A stretch of DNA of 13,263 nucleotides from an uncultured Collinsella sp. (GCA_902492185.1 CABUKY010000038.1:1-13263); one strand, 5' to 3'; shown: positions 1-6,625, counted from the first letter of the stretch. Notes: a model not told the origin generated them from the sequence alone. Numbers and translations are program-made.

Positions 1-973
1 TCGGACTATAAAGAAACGAATGGTTCTTGAGATGCGAGTCGCAATTCCCCAACGCATAATCGACCATTACCTGACGAGCGAACATTTGAGTATCAGCAAT
101 TACGTTAGACGATTGCTCTCTTATCAATCGGCCGCAAAGAGCCATATAGCAGCTATCGGGACGTGTCTCGTATTTCATATACGAAGGCCAGCCAACCGCT
201 TGGCAAAAATCCTCCTGATGCAGCCTCAGAGGCACATCGAATCCGCTCATCGACGGCGGCTCATTGCTCCAGATTCTGTCATAACGCTCGGAAAAGAACG
301 CACCAGGAATCGTATCCGAAGCTTCTGAACGGGCAATTTCAAGCCCAGCAGCAGACGCTGCCGTCATGCAAATTAATTCGTTGAACGGCAAATCCGGATG
401 TTTAGTTGAAGCAATCTTGACTATGTGAGTCGAGGGGGCAGAGCCGAGCGGCAGCATCCAATCCCCCGACCCGGCCTTTTTTGCATCTTTACCGCACGGT
501 AAAAACCAACCGGTTTTAGACTGAGCGCCCGCCAACGACAGCCTCGAATCCTGCATATCATTTGCAATCTCAAACACTTCCGCCTTAGAAAGTGCCTCAA
601 AATCCTCGTCTTGCAGAGGACGATAGCCCGGATCGTAGCTCGATTTCTCATCGCCGAGAAACCTCAAGGCACCAACGCACTCATCGCCCAAACGCTCGAG
701 CATCGATAAATAGTCTGACTGGGGGATTTGAAAACGCATCGACAGCTCATGCCGAACCGGGCCCTCGGGAAGCATGCCCGAAAAGAAGGCCGAAAACTCA
801 TTGCTGGCATATGGCTCATGTCGCAAGGGAAGAGAAGCTGAGAGTGCGGCAGCATCGTCGCGTTCAAGATATCCCTCATCATATGCAAACGTCTCGTTTA
901 CGGGGTCGGCCCTCTCAAATTCTCCGACCAGCTCAAACGTTCCCCGATACTCACGATAAACCTTTAATGCCAT
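1..973 (-). CDS. hipA: HipA-family serine/threonine kinase toxin (3' end outside window)
   Basis: Kinase toxin of a HipBA toxin-antitoxin pair; the E. coli homologue phosphorylates glutamyl-tRNA synthetase and induces dormancy. The frame starts at ATG 973-971 and stays open for 324 codons to the window edge, so roughly the last quarter of a typical ~430 aa HipA is missing. Visible features are the N-terminal HipA domain (EFSAFFSGMLPEGPVR near residues 59-74, LGDECVGALRF near 95-105), RLSLAGAQSKTG at 144-155 (S146 aligns with the E. coli autophosphorylation site S150), a candidate ATP-binding lysine in THIVK (K186), ERYDR (229-233), LHQEDFCQ (251-258) and the catalytic loop GNCDSHLKN (309-317, catalytic Asp 312). 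The later Mg-binding Asp lies outside the window. The start overlaps the hipB stop by 10 bp, suggesting translational coupling. GC is visibly lower than in the central genes. No frameshift was found. Confidence 0.93.
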   Translation of the reverse strand, partial: MALKVYREYRGTFELVGEFERADPVNETFAYDEGYLERDDAAALSASLPLRHEPYASNEFSAFFSGMLPEGPVRHELSMRFQIPQSDYLSMLERLGDECVGALRFLGDEKSSYDPGYRPLQDEDFEALSKAEVFEIANDMQDSRLSLAGAQSKTGWFLPCGKDAKKAGSGDWMLPLGSAPSTHIVKIASTKHPDLPFNELICMTAASAAGLEIARSEASDTIPGAFFSERYDRIWSNEPPSMSGFDVPLRLHQEDFCQAVGWPSYMKYETRPDSCYMALCGRLIREQSSNVIADTQMFARQVMVDYALGNCDSHLKNHSFLYSP

Positions 974-1209
974 GAGCCGTCGCCCCTCTCCCTCAGGATC
1001 AAATCGACCCCCAAGCTGTTAGCGATTTGAAGGGTTTGGCGAAGATTGGCACCCGCCTTTCCACGCTCAAGCTCGCTCACAAAGCGCAAACTGCACTGGT
1101 TGAAATCAGCCACATCGCGTTGGGTATAACCGAGCTTCTTCCGGCGCTCACGCAAATATGCACCGAGTTCAGCTGGGTCAAAAATCGTTCGCTCATTCCA
1201 GTCTTGCAT
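964..1209 (-). CDS. hipB: HipB-family XRE antitoxin / transcriptional repressor
   Basis: An 81 aa helix-turn-helix protein that should neutralise HipA and repress the operon by binding operators in its own promoter. The XRE (Cro/CI) fold is clear: LGAYLRERRKKLGYTQRDVA near residues 16-35 holds the first helices, RFVSELERGKAG (42-53) the recognition helix and the ELERGK signature, and TLQIANSLGVDLILRERG (59-76) the C-terminal helix and strand. Length matches HipB proteins (E. coli 88 aa). ATG at 1209-1207 is preceded by AGGGG with 6 nt spacing. The stop overlaps the hipA start by 10 bp. Two palindromes of the TATCC...GGATA type lie just upstream, as in the E. coli system, although the spacer is shorter here. 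Confidence 0.93.
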   Translation of the reverse strand: MQDWNERTIFDPAELGAYLRERRKKLGYTQRDVADFNQCSLRFVSELERGKAGANLRQTLQIANSLGVDLILRERGDGSWH

Positions 1210-1220
1210 GCTAATCCCCT

Positions 1221-1246
1221 ATGATTATCCCAAACGGGATAATCAT
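1221..1246. promoter_or_regulatory. Probable HipB operator 1
   Basis: Perfect inverted repeat with 11-bp arms (ATGATTATCCC at 1221-1231 and GGGATAATCAT at 1236-1246) around a 4-bp spacer AAAC. It ends 12 bp upstream of the hipB start and overlaps the candidate -10 box on the minus strand (TATGAT, 1247-1242). Its core, TATCC-N6-GGATA, resembles the E. coli HipB site TATCC-N8-GGATA. Confidence 0.8.
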
Positions 1247-1275
1247 AGCACATCATGATGGAATTATCCCGTTTG
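1242..1275 (-). promoter_or_regulatory. Candidate hipBA promoter
   Basis: On the minus strand an extended -10 box (TGC followed by TATGAT, hexamer 1247-1242) sits between the two operators. The -35 position, 17 bp upstream, falls inside operator 2 and matches the consensus poorly, so the extended -10 TG would have to compensate. The arrangement suits autorepression, with both promoter elements covered by HipB sites. The transcription start is inferred. Confidence 0.45.
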
Positions 1276-1283
1276 GGATAATT
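1262..1283. promoter_or_regulatory. Probable HipB operator 2
   Basis: Perfect inverted repeat with 9-bp arms (AATTATCCC 1262-1270, GGGATAATT 1275-1283) and spacer GTTT. The core is the same as operator 1 but in the opposite orientation: the spacers AAAC and GTTT are reverse complements. The two centres lie 39 bp apart. It covers the -35 position of the candidate hipBA promoter. Confidence 0.8.
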
Positions 1284-1325
1284 GTCTTAACGTGAATGAC
1301 GCTCCGGGACGTTACACCGCGACGA

Positions 1326-2369
1326 CTACTCAAAGTATTGGAATTTGTTGGTCGAGAAGGCAAACGTGACGACGAAGCCTTCGCCGGGCTCGGATGCCGC
1401 GGTGACATCGATACCCATCTTGGAGCACAGACGCGCCACCAGGTAGAGGCCAATGCCCGTTGCGCGCTTGGTGGTGCGGCCGTTATCGCCGGTAAAGCCC
1501 TTCTCGAACACGCGCGGCAGGTCGGCCGCGCTCACGCCGCAGCCGTTGTCCGCGACGGTGAGCTCGATGCGTTCGCTCGCCAGGCCCTCGTCCAGCAACG
1601 CGCCCGAAAACACGATCTTTGCGCCGTCCTCGCGCGCATATTTAATGCTGTTCTGAATGAGCTGGCCCAGAATAAACTCGAGCCACTTCTCGTCGGTAAA
1701 GACCTCAAAGTCGAGGTTCTCGCACACCGGGGCCACGTGCGCCGCGATGAGCTCGCGCGCGTTGGCCTTAATCGCGCCCGTCACCAAGGTCTTGAGATCC
1801 CAGCGGCGAATCAGGTAGTCGCGCTCCACGACTTCCGAACGCGCGTAGTACAGCGCCTGGTCGATATAGCGCTCCACGCGAGCCAACTCACGGCCCAGGT
1901 CATCCACACGAGACAGGTCGTCTTCGCTGCCATCCAGGTTTTCCAAAATTAGATGAGCCGCCGCCAGGGGCAGTTTGGCCTCGTGGACCCAGCTCTCGAT
2001 ATAGTCGCGATAGTCATCGGTCTGACGCCGGCCTTCGGCAACCTCGTCGCAAGCGGCTTTGCCCACCCGGCGCAAGACCTCGTACTCGAGCTCGCCCTCG
2101 GCATAGGTCGGGCATTGCACCATCTCCTGCACCCATGCGGGGCTCTCGAGCTCCTCGGCCGCGCGCTCCAGCTGACGCAGAAAACGGCGGCGACGCGCGT
2201 ACTCGACCACGATGCCGAGCATACCAAAGATAAAGGACACGCCGACCGCCACGACCACGATAGAGACGGGTGCACCGGCAACCGTCAGCACAAAGCAGCT
2301 CAGCAGCACACCGCACGTCCACACGGCGACGGGAAGCAGCGCATCTTTAAAGAACTTGCCAAACGACAT
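1326..2369 (-). CDS. Intramembrane-sensing sensor histidine kinase (BceS/GraS-like)
   Basis: A 347 aa membrane kinase that should autophosphorylate on His and pass the phosphate to the regulator encoded just upstream. Two transmembrane helices (about 10-31 and 35-57) are separated by only a few residues, the architecture of intramembrane-sensing kinases such as BceS, GraS and VraS, which respond to cell-envelope stress or an ABC transporter rather than to a large extracellular domain. The H-box SWVHEAKLPLAAAH (126-139) carries H129 and resembles the BceS form. The N-box is QLIQNSIKYA (236-245), G1 is DNGCGV (274-279), the F-box is FEKGF (288-292) and G2 is ATGIGLYL (303-310). The gene starts 9 bp after the regulator stop, so the two are co-transcribed. 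No BceAB-type transporter is present in the window. The ligand is unknown. Confidence 0.93.
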   Translation of the reverse strand: MSFGKFFKDALLPVAVWTCGVLLSCFVLTVAGAPVSIVVVAVGVSFIFGMLGIVVEYARRRRFLRQLERAAEELESPAWVQEMVQCPTYAEGELEYEVLRRVGKAACDEVAEGRRQTDDYRDYIESWVHEAKLPLAAAHLILENLDGSEDDLSRVDDLGRELARVERYIDQALYYARSEVVERDYLIRRWDLKTLVTGAIKANARELIAAHVAPVCENLDFEVFTDEKWLEFILGQLIQNSIKYAREDGAKIVFSGALLDEGLASERIELTVADNGCGVSAADLPRVFEKGFTGDNGRTTKRATGIGLYLVARLCSKMGIDVTAASEPGEGFVVTFAFSTNKFQYFE

Positions 2370-2378
2370 AGCCGGCCC

Positions 2379-3050
2379 CTAGACCGAATAGCCTTGGCCG
2401 CGATGCGTGGTCAAATACCCCTTGATGCCGATTTTTTCGAGCGTGGTGCGCAGGCGGTTGATGTTGACGGTGAGCGTATTGTCGTCCACGAAGGCGTCGG
2501 AGTCCCACAGGTCCTGCATGATGGCCGAGCGCGAAACGATCTTGCCCGCGCGGCTCAGAAGCAGCGAGAGGATACGCAGCTCGTTTTTGGTGAGCTCGGT
2601 GCTGGTGCCCGTTTGCGTGTTGGTGACCATTGAGCGGGCGAGGTCGAGCTCCAGCCCCTTGTGGACAAGTGTGCTGCGCTCGCCTGACGCCGCGGTGCGA
2701 CGCAGCAGTGCGTTGATGCGCGCCACAAGCACACGGGCGCTGTAAGGCTTGGGAACAAAGTCGTCCGCGCCGAGCGTCATGGCCATAACCTCGTCGATCT
2801 CGGTCGTGCGCGACGTGAGAACGATGATGGGAACCTCGGATTCGCGACGGACCTCATGGCAGATGTGCTGGCCGTCTTTGACAGGGAGCGTGAGGTCAAG
2901 CAGTACCAGGTCGGGCGCGGTGGCGAGAATATCGCGCGAGACATGCTCAAACGATTCGCAGGCCTCGACTTCAAACCCGGCGCGGGCAAGGATGTCGACA
3001 AGCTCACGACGAATGGGCTCGTCGTCCTCAACGATATAGATCAGCGCCAT
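2379..3050 (-). CDS. OmpR/PhoB-family response regulator, partner of the adjacent kinase
   Basis: A 223 aa transcription factor with an N-terminal receiver and a C-terminal winged helix. The receiver shows the acidic pair D9-D10, phosphoacceptor D52 (LVLLDLTLP, 48-56), T79 in VLTSR and K101 in PKPYS. The winged-helix domain spans about 128-223 and contains ELTKNELRILSLLLSRAGKI, SDAFVDDNTLTVNINRLR and the terminal hairpin TTHRGQGYSV. The linker and recognition helix resemble BceR/GraR proteins. ATG at 3050 is preceded by a GGGGAG-type Shine-Dalgarno about 9 nt upstream. It is the first gene of a two-gene operon with the kinase. A possible -10 (CATAAT, minus strand 3088-3083) lies upstream, but no convincing -35 was found. 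Target genes cannot be read from this window. Confidence 0.94.
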   Translation of the reverse strand: MALIYIVEDDEPIRRELVDILARAGFEVEACESFEHVSRDILATAPDLVLLDLTLPVKDGQHICHEVRRESEVPIIVLTSRTTEIDEVMAMTLGADDFVPKPYSARVLVARINALLRRTAASGERSTLVHKGLELDLARSMVTNTQTGTSTELTKNELRILSLLLSRAGKIVSRSAIMQDLWDSDAFVDDNTLTVNINRLRTTLEKIGIKGYLTTHRGQGYSV

Positions 3051-3192
3051 TGATTCCGCTCCCCTCTTGGTTGTCTTGTCCCATTATGACCGCAAAGCTG
3101 CAGGTACACGCCTCGCGCGGTGCCAGGTGACAGAACTGTTCGCGAGCGGGGGCGTTTTGTCCGCCTCGCACTCGCAGCGGTGGCGGGGACCA

Positions 3193-3229
3193 AAATGATT
3201 CTTTAATCCCCGTCCCAGAAAAATCATTT
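3193..3229. repeat. Dispersed 33-nt hairpin element, copy D
   Basis: The core 3194-3226 (minus-strand sense) has the same length and layout as the elements at 8768-8800 and 12019-12051: TGAT at one end, ATCATT at the other and GGGACGG in the loop. Outer arms AAATGATT (3193-3200) and AATCATTT (3222-3229) pair perfectly over 8 bp. It overlaps the stop codon of the upstream gene (3230-3228). It could act as a 3' stabilising or terminating hairpin, but there is no clean U-tract. Confidence 0.55.
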
Positions 3230-3959
3230 AGCGGCGGGCGCGGAGCTTTTCGTAGCCTTCGGCGAAGAAGGCGACCGTGGCGGCGTCGGCCTCGGCGGCG
3301 TCCGTCTCGGTTGCGGGGACCACGCCGTGCTCGTCACTCACCAGGAACAGCGCGCCCTTGAGCTGCGCGGGAATGTCCACGCGCGTGACCGGGATGCCCT
3401 TGGTCTGGGCCAGCTGCTCAATGAGCGTCGCCGTGCCGCACAGACACTCGTCCGCTGGCGCCACAAAGGCCAGCTCGCCGTTATCGACGGCGGCGAGCAG
3501 CTCGGGCGCCACGCCGGTTTCGTCGGCCTCGGAGCGGGCCTCGGCGGAGCGGGCACGTAGCGCCTTGGCCGACGTATCGGCCAGCGGCTCGTACTCGCCC
3601 ACCGTCATGGCGGCGTTGCCGTTGATGTCGATCACCAGCATGAGCACGCCGTCGTGTGCGGTGTAATCACCCTCGGCAAGCGACCACTCAACGTGTTGTT
3701 TGGCCCAGCTGAGCATGTTGTGGGTAAGCGGCTCGCCCTGCACCAGGCGCTCGGACAGCGCGCGAATGTGGCGGTTGAGCATGGGCACCTTTTTGTTGGA
3801 CATGCGCCAACGGCAGACAAGCGCGGGCTTGTCGAGCGTAAACTTCTCGACCGCCTCCTGATTGGCGCAAAAGTCCTCGTACGCACGCTGATCCTCGGCA
3901 TTGCCAAACAGCTCGGCATCATCAATCTGGGGCATGGTCATACCTTTCGTGTTAGTCAT
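3228..3959 (-). CDS. Conserved-looking hypothetical soluble protein
   Basis: A 243 aa protein I do not recognise. It has no signal peptide or membrane helix, so it is probably cytoplasmic, and it is acidic and Ala/Glu-rich. The middle segment VLMLVIDINGNAAMTVGEYE (about 105-124) looks like a beta-hairpin, followed by an Ala/Glu-rich helix. A Cys pair occurs in DECLCG near residues 170-175, and a hydrophobic strand, ALFLVSD, near 203-209. The start is ambiguous: ATG 3959 has AGAGGA only 4 nt upstream, whereas the third in-frame ATG (3935, giving 235 aa) has AAAGG at 7 nt, a better spacing. The gene begins 17 nt after the U-tract of the purH terminator, so it either depends on read-through or has a promoter hidden in the hairpin. 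GC-rich codon usage matches its neighbours, supporting a real gene. Confidence 0.8.
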   Translation of the reverse strand: MTNTKGMTMPQIDDAELFGNAEDQRAYEDFCANQEAVEKFTLDKPALVCRWRMSNKKVPMLNRHIRALSERLVQGEPLTHNMLSWAKQHVEWSLAEGDYTAHDGVLMLVIDINGNAAMTVGEYEPLADTSAKALRARSAEARSEADETGVAPELLAAVDNGELAFVAPADECLCGTATLIEQLAQTKGIPVTRVDIPAQLKGALFLVSDEHGVVPATETDAAEADAATVAFFAEGYEKLRARR

Positions 3960-3975
3960 TCCGTCCTCTTATACC

Positions 3976-4011
3976 AAAAAGACGGCCCTCCAAACGGAGC
4001 AGCCGTCTTTT
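3976..4011 (-). terminator. Intrinsic terminator of purH
   Basis: Hairpin with arms AAAAGACGGC (3977-3986) and GCCGTCTTTT (4002-4011), extended by an inner CTCC/GGAG stem closing the loop AAAC. On the minus strand it is followed by a T run (3980-3976). It lies 29 bp downstream of the purH stop. The A and T flanks are symmetric, so it could also act on the other strand. Confidence 0.85.
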
Positions 4012-4040
4012 GCAGAGATTATTTTGTCCCAAGGCGGAAC

Positions 4041-5648
4041 TTAGTGGCGGAAGTGGCGGGCGCCCGTAAACACCATAGCAATATTGTGCTCGTTGCAGGC
4101 CTGGATGCTCTCGTCATCGCGCTTGGAGCCGCCGGGCTGGATGATGCAAGTCACACCGTGCTCGGCAAGCACGTCGACGTTGTCGCGGAACGGGAAGAAT
4201 GCGTCGCTTGCGCAGGCAAAGCCGCCCTTCTCCACGCCCTCGCGCTCGCAGAAGTCCTCGGCGCGCTCGCAGGCAAGCAGCGCAGAGTCAACGCGGTTGG
4301 GCTGACCCGGGCCCATGCCAATGCCGGCCTTACCCTTGGAAACCAGGATGGCGTTGGACTTGACGCCCTTGCAGACCTTCCAGGCAAACTCGAGCTCGGC
4401 CATCTCGGCGTCGGTGGGCTTGCGGTCGGTGGGGAACGTAAAGGTCGCAGGATCCTCGGTCACGTGGTCGACCTCCTGCACCAGCATGCCGCCGTCGACG
4501 GAGCGCAGCTCCACCTGGGCGCCGTGGTCCACGCCGCCGGTGGCCAGCACGCGCAGGTTGGGGCGCTTGGCCATGCGCTCGAGCGCCTCGGCAGTGTAGC
4601 TCGGAGCGATGATAACCTCGACGAACTGCTTGTTCTGATCGGCAAAGTGCTCAACCAGCTCATAGGGAACCTCGCGGTTGCAGGCGATGATGCCGCCGAA
4701 GGCGCTCTTGGGATCGCAGGCGAAGGCGCGGTCGTAGGCGGCCGTGATGTCCTCGGCCACGGCGGAGCCGCAGGGGTTCTGATGCTTGAGGATCACGCAG
4801 GCCGGCTCGTCGAACTCGCGGACTAGGTTCCAAGCGGCGTCGGCATCCAGATAGTTGTTGTAGCTGAGCGGCTTGCCCTGGATCTGCTCGGAGCCCACGA
4901 GCGGGAACTGCGAGCTCGCGGTATTCTCGCAGCCCTCGGCAAAGCGATAGACCGTGGCCTTCTGCTGAGGATTCTCGCCATAGCGCAGGTCGTCGACCTT
5001 CTCCAGCGAGATCTCGAGCTTGGCAGAGGTGTCCGCCACGTCGCTTGCGTGGGCGGCGAGCCAACGGGAGATTGCCGTGTCGTAGGCGGCGGTGGTCTGG
5101 TAGACCTTCACCTGCAGGCGACGACGGGTGGAAAGCGTGGTGCAGCCACCGGTCTCGCGCATCTCGGCCAGGACGGCATCATAGTCGGCCGGGTCGGAGA
5201 TGACGGTAACGCTCGCGGCGTTCTTGGCGGCAGAGCGCAGCATGGAAGGACCGCCGATGTCGATGTGCTCGATGGCATCCGCGAAGGTGACCTCGGGGTT
5301 GGCGACGGTCTTCTCGAACTCGTACAGGTTGACGACGACCAGGTCGATCAGCTTAATGCCGTGCTGTGCCGCCTCCTGCATGTGCTGCTCGGAATCGCGG
5401 CGGGCCAGCAGCGCGCCGTGAACCTTGGGGTGCAGGGTCTTAACGCGGCCGTCCATCATCTCGGGATAGCCCGTGAACTCCTCGATGGGGGTTACGGGGA
5501 CGCCCGCGTCCTCGATGGCACGAGCCGTGCCGCCCGTAGAGATGATCTCGACGCCAAAGTCATCGACCAGCGTCCGTGCGAAATCGACGACGCCCGTCTT
5601 ATCGGTAACCGAAATCAACGCGCGTGCGATCTTCACATCAGATCCCAT
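4041..5648 (-). CDS. purH: Bifunctional AICAR transformylase / IMP cyclohydrolase
   Basis: Catalyses the last two steps of de novo purine synthesis: formylation of AICAR with 10-formyl-THF to FAICAR, then ring closure to IMP. At 535 aa it is close to the usual length (E. coli 529). The N-terminal MGS-like cyclohydrolase domain (about 1-150) shows ISVTDKTG, IISTGGTA, GYPEMMDGRVKTLHPKVHG and NLYEFEKT. The transformylase domain shows YGENPQQKA, GKPLSYNNYLDADAAWNL, the catalytic ILKHQNPCG (Lys-His pair), SAFGGIIA, and a C-terminus with GMGPGQPNRVDSA, ASDAFFPFRD, IIQPGGSKRD and FTGARHFRH. ATG 5648 has AGGAGG (5659-5654) 5 nt upstream. The gene ends at a strong terminator. It is monocistronic or weakly linked to the downstream hypothetical gene; no other pur gene is adjacent. 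Confidence 0.98.
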   Translation of the reverse strand: MGSDVKIARALISVTDKTGVVDFARTLVDDFGVEIISTGGTARAIEDAGVPVTPIEEFTGYPEMMDGRVKTLHPKVHGALLARRDSEQHMQEAAQHGIKLIDLVVVNLYEFEKTVANPEVTFADAIEHIDIGGPSMLRSAAKNAASVTVISDPADYDAVLAEMRETGGCTTLSTRRRLQVKVYQTTAAYDTAISRWLAAHASDVADTSAKLEISLEKVDDLRYGENPQQKATVYRFAEGCENTASSQFPLVGSEQIQGKPLSYNNYLDADAAWNLVREFDEPACVILKHQNPCGSAVAEDITAAYDRAFACDPKSAFGGIIACNREVPYELVEHFADQNKQFVEVIIAPSYTAEALERMAKRPNLRVLATGGVDHGAQVELRSVDGGMLVQEVDHVTEDPATFTFPTDRKPTDAEMAELEFAWKVCKGVKSNAILVSKGKAGIGMGPGQPNRVDSALLACERAEDFCEREGVEKGGFACASDAFFPFRDNVDVLAEHGVTCIIQPGGSKRDDESIQACNEHNIAMVFTGARHFRH

Positions 5649-5653
5649 GCAGT

Positions 5654-5659
5654 CCTCCT
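5654..5659 (-). promoter_or_regulatory. purH ribosome binding site
   Basis: Consensus AGGAGG on the minus strand, 5 nt before ATG 5648. It fixes the start at MGSDVK. Confidence 0.85.
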
Positions 5660-5722
5660 GTCTGGTACGCCGCCGTGCTCTGTGAGTCGGTGATACGTCG
5701 ATCTGCAGCGCTCGCGCAGCGG

Positions 5723-5744
5723 CATTGAAAATACTGATTCAATG
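5723..5744. promoter_or_regulatory. Inverted repeat between purH and the GNAT gene, possible operator
   Basis: Perfect 7-bp arms CATTGAA (5723-5729) and TTCAATG (5738-5744) flank an 8-bp spacer in the 277-bp divergent region, 75 bp upstream of the purH start. The 22-bp dyad is AT-rich in a GC-rich region. A weak -10-like TATTTT lies inside it on the minus strand. Size and placement fit a dimeric repressor site, but no regulator is known. Confidence 0.35.
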
Positions 5745-5925
5745 TAGCGCATCGAGCGCATCGATGCACCCCGCAACGGGCGCATATGCAGAAAAAGTTT
5801 GCGAGCGGAGGGGATGGGCACGGCACCGGGCACGGTGAGTTCATGGAACACAGGGGCACCATAATTAGATGCCAATAGCGTGGTAGAACTGTGCTCGATA
5901 TGCATCCGCAAAAGAAAGAGGCACC

Positions 5926-6549
5926 ATGGTCTCGCGGGTTCTCTACCGACCGTTTGATACCGAAGACTTCGACGCCATCGCGTTGATTCTGCAGCAGCTT
6001 TGGCATAACAATTCGGATAACGATGAGGACAACCGCCTCGCCTATTGCCTTTCGTCTTCGACGTTTTCGCAGGTTGCCGTAATCGACGGTCAGGCGCGCG
6101 GCATTGCGCTCGCGCGTGCGGGACAGAGCTCCGGCGCCACCGTTAAGGAACATTGGCTGGATACCGAACGCGCACTGCTATCGCAAATGCGCGAGCTGGA
6201 GCCCGATGCCTGCGCCGAGTATCTCTCGTTTGTGCGCGCAACCATCCGAACCAACAACCGCCTGCTCGAAAGCAGCCCGTTGCCACACGACAACGAGGTC
6301 ACGCTGCTTGCCGTAGATCGCGACGTCCATGGCCTGGGCGTTGGCTCGGTGTTGCTCGACGCCGCAGTCTCGTACCTATCCTCGCGCGGGGCGACGAGGG
6401 CGCACCTGTACACCGACTCCAACTGCTCGTGGAAGTTCTACGAGCTGCATGGCTTTAAGCGCACGGCCACGCACCGCGCCAACCGCGAAGAGCGCCGTCA
6501 CGACATGCCGCGCGAAAGCTTCCTCTACGAACTCGACCTAACAGCCTAG
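5926..6549 (+). CDS. GNAT-family N-acetyltransferase
   Basis: A 207 aa cytoplasmic acyl-CoA-dependent acetyltransferase; the acceptor is unknown. The acetyl-CoA pyrophosphate loop of motif A is seen in VTLLAVDRDVHGLGVGSVLL (125-144), with H-G-L-G-V-G in the Q/R-x-x-G-x-G/A position. Motif B is LYTDSNCSWKFYELHGFKR (161-179), where FYELHGF is the typical C-terminal GNAT signature. An insert of about 50 residues (roughly 65-120) between the N-terminal strands and motif A is longer than in minimal GNATs and may form the acceptor site. ATG 5926 follows AAAGAGG by 5 nt. It is transcribed divergently from purH and convergently with the DUF2207 gene, which suggests its own promoter. A CATAAT at 5860-5865 is a possible -10. 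Confidence 0.9.
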   Translation: MVSRVLYRPFDTEDFDAIALILQQLWHNNSDNDEDNRLAYCLSSSTFSQVAVIDGQARGIALARAGQSSGATVKEHWLDTERALLSQMRELEPDACAEYLSFVRATIRTNNRLLESSPLPHDNEVTLLAVDRDVHGLGVGSVLLDAAVSYLSSRGATRAHLYTDSNCSWKFYELHGFKRTATHRANREERRHDMPRESFLYELDLTA

Positions 6550-6561
6550 GCCCAGCAGCCA

Positions 6562-6620
6562 TACCTAGTCATTTAGGAACGTCCCCAGTGACTAGTCGTT
6601 GGGGACAGTCTTCGTAGGTA
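6562..6620. repeat. REP-like palindromic element, copy A
   Basis: A 26-nt near-palindrome at 6581-6606 begins GTCCCCA and ends TTGGGGAC, with GACTAGTC at the centre; 11 of 13 positions are Watson-Crick pairs and the other two are G-T. It is framed by outer arms TACCTA (6562-6567) and TAGGTA (6615-6620). An alternative pairing joins CTAGTCA (6566-6572) with TGACTAG (6589-6595). The left part (6570-6586) matches the motif at 8755-8770 in inverted orientation. It lies just after the GNAT stop and has no U-tract. Confidence 0.6.
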
Positions 6621-6625
6621 GCGCA

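Noticed and set aside
181..230. Apparent frameshift in hipA
   Set aside because: A first reading with four Ts suggested a premature stop, but the sequence has five As at 205-209 on the plus strand. With these counted, the frame continues through SYMKYE and GNCDSHLKN to the window edge.
20..975. Plus-strand frames opposite hipA
   Set aside because: They are antisense to a clear HipA reading frame and show no domain, no RBS and Arg/His-rich composition.
1953..2633. Long plus-strand frame opposite the two-component genes
   Set aside because: It spans two real minus-strand genes and is a GC-bias shadow.
3654..4826. 390-codon plus-strand frame opposite purH and the hypothetical gene
   Set aside because: Its sequence is Ala/Gly/Leu-rich and mirrors purH codons; it also runs straight through the purH terminator.
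5049..5693. Plus-strand frame opposite the purH N-terminus
   Set aside because: Shadow of a well-identified gene; Gly/Val/Asp-rich with no domain.
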